DNA of 8,058 bases from Planctomycetota bacterium (GTDB lineage: Bacteria > Planctomycetota > J058 > JARGOJ01), in the NCBI GenBank assembly GCA_029210225.1, contig JARGOJ010000372.1, positions 1 to 8,058 of the forward strand, in the 5' to 3' direction. The position numbers were made by a program, and so were the translations under genes. The notes under the pieces were generated by a model that saw nothing but the letters and a program-made list of their open reading frames with translations, searched no databases and was not told where the DNA came from. This document shows positions 1 to 5,941 of this stretch, piece after piece. How positions within the stretch are numbered: position 1 is the stretch's first letter; the number at the start of each line of letters is the position of its first letter.

Positions 1-151
1 TGTTTGCTTCGACGGCGAGTTCATATTGGCCGATGCGGAAGGGGAGTAGGGATAGGTCGGAGTTCCCTTCAACTTCAAGGAGCTGGTCGGCGACGATGGA
101 GGATCGGCTTCGGAGGGTGAATGAGTCGTTGAGCAGGTGTTCATTCGGCAT
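1..151 (-). CDS. CheW-like protein, N-terminal part only (runs off window)
   Basis: The first 50 codons of a minus-strand gene are present; the rest lies beyond the left edge. The start ATG at 151-149 overlaps the last 11 nt of the upstream cheW gene in another frame, which suggests translational coupling. Residues 35-50 read LLPFRIGQYELAVEAN. That resembles the first strand pair of a CheW domain, where a hydrophobic strand, a Gly and an aromatic residue precede the 'ai...v' strand. The preceding ~34 residues are a polar N-terminal extension containing DQLLEVEG. CheW-domain proteins scaffold chemoreceptors and the CheA kinase. A second CheW-type protein next to cheW is common in chemosensory clusters, which adds context support. 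Another ATG at 143 opens a different frame with a low-complexity Ser/Pro-rich product and is less likely. With only 50 residues, the family call is tentative. Confidence 0.5.
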   Translation of the reverse strand, partial: MPNEHLLNDSFTLRSRSSIVADQLLEVEGNSDLSLLPFRIGQYELAVEAN

Positions 152-671
152 TGGTCAACCTGGCGACGAGGGCGAACAAACGCGGCCCATCAATGATGCC
201 AACAAATTGACCATCGGTTTCTCTTTGGAGAGTGCCAGACAGGATCGATCCGACAATGTCCGTGGATTTTGGGGGCGGATCAATTTTCTCGGGGTCGGTT
301 TTGAAGTAATCAGGGAGGGAGTGGGAGACAACTCCAAAGCGTTTCGTGCCTTCTTGGAGGATGAGCATTCCCCGATCTTCTCCTTCGACCTTTATGCCCA
401 GCATCTCGGATAAATCCAGCACTGGGAAGATCTCTCCTCTCAAGTTCACGACTCCTTTTACGAAGCCGGGAGTGTTGGGAACGGAGGTGATGGGGGGGAT
501 CTTGTCAATTTTGCTGACGACTTCGATTTCGATGGCAAAGCGATCGGCGCCGAGTTCGAAGTCGATAAGTCCAATCTCTTCAGTTTCCTCGGGGTTGTCT
601 TCAAGCTGGGCTCTTAATCGCTGGGCTTGGGCGAGGAGGGCTTCCGTTCTTGGAGGGGAGTCGTGTGTCAT
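141..671 (-). CDS. cheW: Chemotaxis scaffold protein CheW
   Basis: This 176-residue protein is a cytoplasmic adaptor expected to join chemoreceptor signalling tips to a CheA-type histidine kinase. The CheW domain occupies about residues 33-174. The hallmark stretch at residues 59-86 contains PPITSVPNTPGFVKGVVNLR followed by GEIFPVLDL, matching the family pattern in which a 'P..I.G..NLRG.i.PV.DL' segment forms the receptor and CheA contact face. A glutamine/arginine/glutamate-rich helix of about 30 residues precedes the domain, so the protein is slightly longer than the ~150-170 residues usual for stand-alone CheW. The ATG at 671 is preceded by a GGGGG ribosome-binding stretch six bases upstream. 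The gene starts 14 nt after the chemoreceptor stop and its own stop overlaps the next CheW-like gene. It therefore most likely serves the neighbouring receptor. No CheA is visible here, so the partner kinase must lie to the left of the window or elsewhere. Confidence 0.93.
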   Translation of the reverse strand: MTHDSPPRTEALLAQAQRLRAQLEDNPEETEEIGLIDFELGADRFAIEIEVVSKIDKIPPITSVPNTPGFVKGVVNLRGEIFPVLDLSEMLGIKVEGEDRGMLILQEGTKRFGVVSHSLPDYFKTDPEKIDPPPKSTDIVGSILSGTLQRETDGQFVGIIDGPRLFALVARLTNAE

Positions 672-685
672 AGCTTACCCCCATA

Positions 686-2530
686 TCACTTCGTGCTAGC
701 GACGTTTGATGGAGGTCTTTCCTCGAAATGGCCGACGATTTCGCGGAGATCCTGGGCGAGGTTTCCGAGGTCGTTGAGAGAGACGCGGACGGTCTTGGCG
801 CCTTTCGCGACTTGTTCAGCGGAGGTTGCCATTTCGCGGACAGCGGTTGCGACCTGGCCGCTTGCGCTGCGTTGTTGATTGGTGGCGAGTTCAATTTGGT
901 GGGCGGCCTGGGTCATTTTCTCGGCGGAGGAGAAGATGGAGACGATGGTTCCCTGGGCGTTTTGGGCGAGGTCTCGTCCTTTGTTGGCGCGCTTCACTTC
1001 TTCTTCGGAGGCTTGAACGGCTTGTCGAATCTCGCTTTGAATCTCGTTAATGAGGTTTTCGATGTCTCGTGTAGATTCGAAGACGGAGTTGGCGAGGTTG
1101 CGAACTTCTTCGGCGACGACGGAGAAGCCGCGGCCTGCTTCACCGGCGTGGGCGGCTTCGATGGCGGCGTTGAGGGCGAGGATTTTGGATTGTTCGGCGA
1201 CGTTCGCGATGAGGGTGGCGACGCGGCTAATAGAGCGTGATTTTTCGTCGAGGTTGAAGAGTCGTTCGGCGCCCCTGAGGGAGGCTTTCACGATGTCTTC
1301 CATACCTTGGCCCACGTTTTCGACGGCGTCTTGTCCGTCACGGGCGTTCTCGAGGGTTTGTTCGGCGATGAGCACGACGTGCTTGGCGGTGTCGGCGATG
1401 TGCCCTGAGGACGCGGCGAGCTCTTCCATGGTGGCCATGGTTTCGGTGACGCCATCGGCTTGTTTTGTGGCGGCGCTTGCTTGGGTGGAGGATGATTCTT
1501 GGAGGTCGTGGGCGGAGGTTCTGAGGTGTTCGCTGGCGCGGCTGAGTCGTTCGAGGAGGAGCTGCACGCCGTCTCGCATTTGGAAGAAGGTTTGTCCGAG
1601 GGTGCCGTCGGGTTTGAGTTGGGGAATGGGTGCTTCGTCGAAGTTTCCGGAGGCGAGGCCTTTGAGTCCGGCGACGAGTCCTCTTTGGAGGACTAGGATT
1701 TGTTGGAGGGCGTTCCATAGATCGCCGGAGTGGTCTTCGTCGAGCATGGGGTTTGTGAGGTCATCGTTGGCGATCGCTTGGGTGTGTTTTTCGATCTCTT
1801 GGAGGGATTGTTGGAGTGTGTGGGCGGAGGCTAGGACCTCGTGAATTTCGTGTTGTCCGCGTTGGTTCCACACTTGGTTGAGGGCTTCGATATGGCTGGC
1901 GGCGTCGGAGAGTTTTCCTTGACTCATATCAAGAAAGACCTTGGAGAGGGATCCGAGAGGCTTGTGCACTTCGCGATGCATGGCGCCGCGAATGAACCAA
2001 AAGTTGAGGACAGCGGCGAGGAATATGAAGGCGGAAATGAGAATTTTGAGGAGGGCGTAGTTCTTTTCGAAACCGTCAGCGGAGAAGACGATTCCGACGT
2101 GTCCGTTGAGTGTGGCGTCCCAGATGAACCAGACGATGTCTTTGTTTTTAATGATAGGGGTATTTTTGTTTGCGAGCTCCTTGGTGAATTCGGCGCCGCT
2201 TTTCCAGGCTTCGTCTTTGTAGCTTGAGAGGACGATCTTTTTGTTTTTGACGATGATGGTTTGCACTTCAAGCTTGTTGAAGTCTTCGCGGAGTTTTGTT
2301 TCTGCGGATTTCCCTTGGGCTTTATCGATCATCGGGAGGATGAAGCGTTCGATGACTTTCTTCTGTTTGACGGCGGAGCCTTCAAGGTTTTTTTGCCAGT
2401 TGCTCTGGTTGTTGTGCAGGACGACAAAGGAGGCGATGAGTAGCAGAAGAAAAGTGAAGAGACTTATTCCCGCTATTCTTTGCGTGACATTGATGTTCTG
2501 AAGGGCGAAGCCTTCGGAGTTCTCATTCAT
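686..2530 (-). CDS. Methyl-accepting chemotaxis protein with HAMP-like linkers
   Basis: This is a 614-residue membrane chemoreceptor. Near the N terminus, about residues 19-38 form a transmembrane helix (SLFTFLLLLIASFVVL). Some 120 residues, probably periplasmic, follow; their alternating strands (QTIIVKNKKIVLSS, DIVWFIWDATLNGHVGIVFS) suggest a small Cache/PAS-like sensor, though no ligand can be named. Helix two is at about 159-180. HKPLGSLSKVFLDMSQGKL then looks like a HAMP unit. Two more HAMP-like stretches may follow (around AIANDDLTNPML and LASGNFDEAPIPQL). The signalling hairpin tip lies at about 437-480 and contains LALNAAIEAAHAGEAGRGF and VVAEEVRNLA. Glu/Gln-rich coiled coil flanks it, giving plausible methylation sites. 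There is no NWETF-type CheR/CheB tether at the C terminus. An in-frame TTG at 2542 could add four residues; neither start has a strong Shine-Dalgarno, and ATG 2530 is preferred on codon type. The gene lies between FHA and cheW, probably in one operon. Confidence 0.95.
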   Translation of the reverse strand: MNENSEGFALQNINVTQRIAGISLFTFLLLLIASFVVLHNNQSNWQKNLEGSAVKQKKVIERFILPMIDKAQGKSAETKLREDFNKLEVQTIIVKNKKIVLSSYKDEAWKSGAEFTKELANKNTPIIKNKDIVWFIWDATLNGHVGIVFSADGFEKNYALLKILISAFIFLAAVLNFWFIRGAMHREVHKPLGSLSKVFLDMSQGKLSDAASHIEALNQVWNQRGQHEIHEVLASAHTLQQSLQEIEKHTQAIANDDLTNPMLDEDHSGDLWNALQQILVLQRGLVAGLKGLASGNFDEAPIPQLKPDGTLGQTFFQMRDGVQLLLERLSRASEHLRTSAHDLQESSSTQASAATKQADGVTETMATMEELAASSGHIADTAKHVVLIAEQTLENARDGQDAVENVGQGMEDIVKASLRGAERLFNLDEKSRSISRVATLIANVAEQSKILALNAAIEAAHAGEAGRGFSVVAEEVRNLANSVFESTRDIENLINEIQSEIRQAVQASEEEVKRANKGRDLAQNAQGTIVSIFSSAEKMTQAAHQIELATNQQRSASGQVATAVREMATSAEQVAKGAKTVRVSLNDLGNLAQDLREIVGHFEERPPSNVASTK

Positions 2531-2554
2531 GCCATTTACCAATCAAGGTTGTTG

Positions 2555-3079
2555 TCACGAGCCAGAGACCATGGAGTCGTGGAGGTGTTTGTAAAGGCCT
2601 CGAGCCGTGAAGAAGCGAAAACGTGTGTCAGGGCTAAATTGAACGGTCATTCCGTCGGAGATGAGCGTGGGTGCTTCGGCGGGGATGCGTTGTCCGTTGA
2701 CGAAGGTTCCATTGGACGAGTTGGCGTCTTGAAGAAACCAGACTCCTTCATTCTTCTGAATAAAGTAAGCGTGGAATTTGGAGATGGATGTGTGATTGAA
2801 GGTGAGGTCGTTGCTGGTGGTGCGTCCGACGGAGATCATGTTGGAAAATTTGCCGCGCTTTTTCTTGCAGACGGGGACAAATTTGGAGTCGAGTCGGAGT
2901 CCTCGGCTTGAGGCGGGGGAGATAGCGGAGTGGCGGTTTGCGGTGACGGTTTGAAAGGAGTCGGATTCTTCGGCGATCTCTTCATTCTCATTGATGAGGA
3001 ATGGGTGGGGAAATTTGCTGAGAAATTCCTCGAGGTTGCCTTGAGCGATGGTTTGGAACAAAACTTCTAAAGAGCCCAT
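2555..3079 (-). CDS. FHA-domain protein (phosphothreonine reader)
   Basis: This 174-residue soluble protein has a C-terminal forkhead-associated domain at about residues 78-158. The FHA signature residues are all visible: Gly85-Arg86 with SND at 89-91, Ser100 and His103 in TSISKFHA, and the loop SSNGTFVNG at 121-129. Arg86, Ser100 and Asn123 are positions that contact phosphothreonine in the family, so the binding site looks intact. The first ~60 residues are an acidic, Ser/Thr-containing region with no recognised domain; it includes LEEFLSKFPHPFLINENEE and could be a regulatory tail. There is no signal peptide or membrane segment. The start ATG at 3079 is the only good one; a GGGAG lies about 13 nt upstream, a long spacing. 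The gene opens the probable FHA-MCP-CheW operon and ends 24 nt before the receptor ATG. A Ser/Thr kinase is encoded about 3 kb away and is a candidate source of its ligand (inference). Confidence 0.92.
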   Translation of the reverse strand: MGSLEVLFQTIAQGNLEEFLSKFPHPFLINENEEIAEESDSFQTVTANRHSAISPASSRGLRLDSKFVPVCKKKRGKFSNMISVGRTTSNDLTFNHTSISKFHAYFIQKNEGVWFLQDANSSNGTFVNGQRIPAEAPTLISDGMTVQFSPDTRFRFFTARGLYKHLHDSMVSGS

Positions 3080-3121
3080 ATGATTGAAGTTGCTCCCACC
3101 CTTTCCGAATCGTCGATCCCG

Positions 3122-3149
3122 CTTATACGCCTATGATAGAGCCCTCCAA
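3122..3149 (-). promoter_or_regulatory. Possible sigma70-type promoter for FHA-MCP-CheW operon
   Basis: On the minus strand, TTGGAG (3149-3144) and TATAAG (3127-3122) are separated by 16 nt and lie about 43 nt upstream of the FHA start codon. Both hexamers are partial matches to TTGACA and TATAAT. A second -10-like TATCAT lies within the spacer. This is a pattern match only, with weak discriminating power. Confidence 0.3.
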
Positions 3150-3300
3150 AACTCTTAGAGAGCGCTTTAAAGAGAGAGCTAAACCAGCTACCGAATCGTA
3201 GCACGAAGTCACAAAGTCGGAAAGCTGCAAACAGTACCTGTCTTAGGCAAATTTTTCTTTGAGCCTTTGGTCGGTTGTTGTTGTGGAGCTATGGGAGCTT

Positions 3301-3359
3301 TATGGAGGGTGGAAAAGGAGCTTCAACAGGGTTGATTGCGACCTTTTCCACGATCCATA
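3301..3359. repeat. Long nested inverted repeat (hairpin 2)
   Basis: Three nested arm pairs share one centre. TATGGA (3301-3306) pairs with TCCATA (3354-3359), GTGGAAAAGG (3309-3318) with CCTTTTCCAC (3342-3351), and TCAAC (3323-3327) with GTTGA (3331-3335) around the 3-nt loop AGG. That makes 21 perfect pairs interrupted by a 2x2 and a 4x6 internal loop. No T-run follows on either strand, so a plain intrinsic terminator is unlikely. It may be a structured 3' UTR, an RNA processing site, or part of a small RNA. Confidence 0.65.
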
Positions 3360-3373
3360 GGGGCACTTTTAGA

Positions 3374-3420
3374 CCTTCACTCCGAGACCTTCATCTTTAG
3401 GATAAAGATCTCGGAGAAGG
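3374..3420 (-). terminator. Hairpin 1 just downstream of membrane-protein gene (terminator-like)
   Basis: Arms CCTTC (3374-3378), TCCGAGA (3381-3387) and TCTTTA (3394-3399) pair with TAAAGA (3403-3408), TCTCGGA (3409-3415) and GAAGG (3416-3420). The apical loop is GGA; one side has a 2-nt bulge and a 6-nt bulge (CCTTCA). The structure begins 13 nt after the stop of the minus-strand membrane-protein gene, where a terminator would be expected. The sequence after it on that strand (TCTAAAAG) lacks a proper T-tract, so termination is uncertain. The 9-nt direct repeat AGACCTTCA at 3371-3379 and 3385-3393 explains the bulge. Confidence 0.4.
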
Positions 3421-3433
3421 TTGAAGCGCGGCC

Positions 3434-4195
3434 TTATCCAGCAGGAGGGGCAGCCGGTGGCGGTGCAGCTGGTGGCGGCGCGTGGTTGTGGGGGCCCTCG
3501 ATGTGGACTTGGAGAGTCTGGAGCATTTTCTCGACGCGTTTTTCTATGGCGTTGATACGGACCACGTGGTCGAGGATGATCGGGCGATCGCTCGTCGCAG
3601 GATAAAGGACGAGGCGCCCAGAGAAGAGCAGCGCGTATTCGAAGACGTCGGTGATTTCCTTGCTCATGCGAAGGTTCGGCGCTGGAAAGCGATCGATGTC
3701 ACCGGCGATGCCATGGTGGTGAATGAGCTCGTTGTGTTTGACTTCCCAGAAGTTGAAGCGGGTTTGGACAAAGACGCCGAAGAAGATGAAGATGAACATG
3801 AATCCGAAGGCGGCGAAGAAGCCAGCGCCAGCGCGCAAGTCGAACCAGGCGAAGGTATCGCTGATGGCGCCAAATATCTGTATGTCGTAGGATTCCAAGA
3901 GGAAGAATCCGGTGATGAGTAAGGCAAAGGCCAAGACCATGGCGACAAACACGATTCGAGTGAAGTCGAAGGCGATTGTGAGTGTATTAAAGAAGAAGAC
4001 GAGGATAAAAATGCGTCCAGGTATGATGGGGATTGAGTTGAAGTCGCCACCATCTTGTCCGATCCAAGTCCATATTGCGCATAGGAAAGCGACGATCATG
4101 GTCGGGTAATAAACGACAACCTTGGGGTAAGAACGGATAACAACACGTTCTGCGTGTGGTTTTGTATCCATGAGTTCTGCGGGGTGTTTGGCCAT
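3434..4195 (-). CDS. Four-helix membrane protein of unknown function with Pro/Ala tail
   Basis: I do not recognise a named family. The 253-residue product starts with a polar segment (to ~25) containing RVVIRSYPKVVVYYP. Four hydrophobic helices follow at about 26-46, 57-77, 80-100 and 121-143; helix four is very Phe-rich (FFAAFGFMFIFIFFGVFV). A soluble C-terminal region of about 90 residues begins RFNFWEVKHNELIHHHGIAG. Its alternating strands (YALLFSGRLVLYPA, RPIILDHVVRI) and final helix loosely recall bacterial PH-like domains of small membrane proteins, but this is speculative. The last ~20 residues are a His/Pro/Ala low-complexity tail (HNHAPPPAAPPPAAPPAG). The ATG at 4195 has an excellent ribosome-binding site, GGAG with 5-nt spacing. 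The gene follows the hybrid histidine kinase by 30 nt on the same strand, so co-transcription is likely; it could be that kinase's membrane partner (inference). Confidence 0.88.
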   Translation of the reverse strand: MAKHPAELMDTKPHAERVVIRSYPKVVVYYPTMIVAFLCAIWTWIGQDGGDFNSIPIIPGRIFILVFFFNTLTIAFDFTRIVFVAMVLAFALLITGFFLLESYDIQIFGAISDTFAWFDLRAGAGFFAAFGFMFIFIFFGVFVQTRFNFWEVKHNELIHHHGIAGDIDRFPAPNLRMSKEITDVFEYALLFSGRLVLYPATSDRPIILDHVVRINAIEKRVEKMLQTLQVHIEGPHNHAPPPAAPPPAAPPAG

Positions 4196-4225
4196 ATTTT
4201 CTCCAGGTTCTGAATTAACTGAGGC

Positions 4226-5749
4226 CTAGGCTAGAGGCAATTTGATTGTGAAGCAAGTGCCTTCACCAACTTTGCTTGAGACGGAGATCGTGCCGTTTTG
4301 GTGTTCGATCACGCGCCGGGTAATGTGAAGACCGAGTCCAGTTCCGCTTCCTTTGGTAGTAAAGAAGGGCGTCCAGATGCGACTGAGGCGGCGTTCTGGA
4401 ATGCCTGGGCCCGTGTCTGAAATTTCAATGATGGCGTTTCGGCCATCGGAGCGACTCGATAAATTCAGACATTTCGTCTCCGATTCTTCCATAGCTTGCA
4501 CGGCATTATCAATGAGGTTTGTAAATGCTTGGCTGATTTCTGCTTCGTTGACCGCGGCGAGGCCGAGGGAGGGAGCGAGGTGATACTTCACTTCGACGTC
4601 TTCAATCTTACGATATCGAGAGACGAAGAGGACAGTGTTTTTGAGGGTTTCATTGAGTTTCGCCCGTTGCTTGCCGACGGAGCTATTTCGTGAGTAGGCG
4701 AGGAGGTTGTTGGCGATCCCTCGACAACGAAGGCCGGCTTCTTGAATTTGATCGAAGAGATCTCTCATGTCTCGGGCGGCCGCTTTTAGGGCTTTGGCGG
4801 CGTTCTCGTCTGTTGTTTTTGCGGCCGCGTCCTCGGCTTCTTGAGCGGCCTCCAATCCGATCTCGGCGCAGCCTGTGACGCAGGTGAGGGGGTTGTGAAT
4901 ATCGTGGGCAATGGAGGCGAGCAGTCCGCCCAGGGTGGCGAGGCGCTCGGTGTGCATGAGCTGCTCTTCGAGGAGCATTTCAGTGCTTCGGTCTTTGAGG
5001 ACCGCGATGGCGCCTTGGGGGCGGCCGTCCGCTTCTTTGAGTTGAACGGTTTGGACTTCGACGTGGATGCGTCGTGCTTCGTTGTCGAAGACGAGCATTC
5101 TTCGCTCTTCTTGGCCTTCGGTGAGGGTGGAGGCGAGGAGCTGAAGGATTTGGGAGACGACGGTTTTATGGAAGTTAAACTCAAGGTCTTCTTCTTCGTC
5201 TTCGGCTTCGTCCCAGCCTTGTTCGCCGAGTAGCAGTCGTGCTTTTTCGTTTTGATAGCGGACGCGGCCTTTGGTGTCGAAGACGAGAATGCCTTCGCCG
5301 ACGCTGCCGAGGACATCTTCAAAGAATTTGGTGTTTGCCCGGGCTTGTTCGAGGGCTTGGCGTCGCTCTCGGGCGAGGTTGCGGTATATGCGGGCTTGGA
5401 GGAGCAGCTGTTGGAGTTGAACTCTTTTGAGGGGTTTATTGAGGACCCCGAAGGCGCCTCGTTCCATGGCGGGGTTGCGGGCGTCTTCGACGCTTATGGT
5501 GATGACGGGGATTTCTGGGGCGAGGTTTTGGAAGCGCTCTAGGAGTTCGAGGCTTTGGGTGGAGTCGGAGGGGATATCGAGGAAGACGACTTCAAAGGGG
5601 CGTCTAAGAAAGGAGTCGTAGGCCTGTTCTCGTGAGGTGGCGAGGTGGACGGCGTAGCCTTCTTGTTCGAGCCATTGATTGAGCTGAACGCGAGATTCCT
5701 TGTTTTCATCGACAACGAGTAGATTCCAATAACTTTCGAAGTCGTCCAT
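4226..5749 (-). CDS. Soluble hybrid histidine kinase, REC-PAS-HisKA-HATPase
   Basis: This 507-residue protein has no transmembrane segment and is expected to be cytoplasmic. Residues 9-120 form a receiver domain with acidic Asp14-Glu15, phosphoacceptor Asp58 in VVFLDIP, Thr84 and Lys105-Pro106. A linker helix leads to a PAS-like domain at about 140-255 (EGILVFDTKGRVRYQNEKA), which includes an acidic insertion EAEDEEEDLE near 181-190. HisKA spans about 264-354 with His282 in HDIHNPL. The HATPase domain has N-box NLIDNAVQAM (411-420), G1 DTGPGIP (445-451), F-box TPFFTTK and G2 GTGLGLH (469-475), so all catalytic motifs are present. The HisKA hairpin carries an Ala/Glu-rich stretch (EAAQEAEDAAAKTTDENAA) that makes it somewhat longer than usual. 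REC placed before the kinase resembles kinases controlled by an upstream phosphodonor. It is divergent from a REC-Ser/Thr kinase gene, its most obvious candidate target. No strong Shine-Dalgarno precedes ATG 5749. Confidence 0.95.
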   Translation of the reverse strand: MDDFESYWNLLVVDENKESRVQLNQWLEQEGYAVHLATSREQAYDSFLRRPFEVVFLDIPSDSTQSLELLERFQNLAPEIPVITISVEDARNPAMERGAFGVLNKPLKRVQLQQLLLQARIYRNLARERRQALEQARANTKFFEDVLGSVGEGILVFDTKGRVRYQNEKARLLLGEQGWDEAEDEEEDLEFNFHKTVVSQILQLLASTLTEGQEERRMLVFDNEARRIHVEVQTVQLKEADGRPQGAIAVLKDRSTEMLLEEQLMHTERLATLGGLLASIAHDIHNPLTCVTGCAEIGLEAAQEAEDAAAKTTDENAAKALKAAARDMRDLFDQIQEAGLRCRGIANNLLAYSRNSSVGKQRAKLNETLKNTVLFVSRYRKIEDVEVKYHLAPSLGLAAVNEAEISQAFTNLIDNAVQAMEESETKCLNLSSRSDGRNAIIEISDTGPGIPERRLSRIWTPFFTTKGSGTGLGLHITRRVIEHQNGTISVSSKVGEGTCFTIKLPLA

Positions 5750-5896
5750 GAGACTGTGTCGGTCCTCTTGGGAAAAGTTGGGGAGGAAAGTCTGACCTTA
5801 AGGAGAAGGTTGCTTGCCTCGGTGGAGATGGGCGGATCGATGTATCATTCTAAACGCTATAGAAGTTATGATTTATTGCCGAGCACGAAACCCAGG

Positions 5897-5915
5897 TTTT
5901 TTTTTCGAAAATTTT
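5897..5915. repeat. T9 tract with overlapping AT palindromes
   Basis: Nine consecutive T (5897-5905) run into TTTTCGAAAA (5902-5911) and AAAATTTT (5908-5915), both perfect palindromes. The element ends 26 nt before the preferred kinase start. It could be a regulator site, a bent-DNA or UP-like element, or a slippage-prone tract. The sequence alone does not decide. Confidence 0.5.
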
Positions 5916-5931
5916 GGTGTTTTGGGGAATG

Positions 5932-5935
5932 GGAG
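5932..5935 (+). promoter_or_regulatory. Ribosome-binding site that decides the REC-kinase start
   Basis: GGAG lies six bases before the in-frame TTG at 5942, within GGGAGAGG. This is the best Shine-Dalgarno near any candidate start of the kinase frame. It places translation initiation three codons before the first strand of the receiver domain. Confidence 0.65.
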
Positions 5936-5941
5936 AGGTCA

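Larger units (their letters stand above)
3080..3433. other. Intergenic region between two minus-strand operons
   Basis: This 354-nt stretch lies between the membrane-protein stop and the FHA start. No credible gene is seen in either direction. The right half carries two long nested inverted repeats (3301-3359 and 3374-3420). The left half is richer in short AG/CT repeats (for example AGCTAAACCAGCT at 3178-3190, and CTCT/AGAG runs near 3153-3178) and holds a possible promoter for the FHA operon. It probably contains the 3' end of the upstream transcript and the 5' control region of the downstream one. Confidence 0.6.
5750..5941. promoter_or_regulatory. Divergent intergenic control region (histidine kinase / REC-kinase)
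   Basis: This 192-nt region separates the two divergent start codons and should hold promoters for both. The part from about 5840 to 5920 is much more AT-rich than the flanking genes. It has -10-like hexamers on the plus strand (TATCAT at 5843-5848, TATGAT at 5867-5872) but no convincing paired -35, so I do not assign exact promoters. A T9 tract and overlapping palindromes lie at 5897-5915. ACCTT/AAGGT arms form a small inverted repeat at 5795-5810. The plus-strand kinase frame stays open through this region back to GTG 5756, but the translated text does not look like protein. Confidence 0.55.

Noticed and set aside
728..1240. Plus-strand frame with a plausible start (MADDFAEILGEV) and Gly/Asp-rich product
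   Set aside because: It is the complement of the MCP signalling-domain codons; composition bias explains the openness and no motif is present.
1338..1718. Arg/Pro-rich minus-strand frame within the MCP gene, resembling a basic DNA-binding protein
   Set aside because: It is a +1 frame shadow of the MCP coding sequence and its basic composition follows from the GC-rich codons.
1050..1844. A 264-codon open plus-strand frame inside the chemoreceptor gene
   Set aside because: It is antisense to a gene with clear MCP motifs. The translation is Ser/Arg/Ala-rich without domains, as expected opposite an Ala/Glu/Gln-rich coiled coil.
3482..3922. Acidic plus-strand frame opposite the membrane-protein gene
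   Set aside because: The acidic product is the mirror of Phe/Leu-rich codons on the other strand. The minus-strand gene has an excellent ribosome-binding site and membrane helices.
4786..5322. Minus-strand Ser/Lys-rich frame overlapping the histidine kinase
   Set aside because: It is a frame-shifted reading of the kinase gene; low-complexity product with no start signal.
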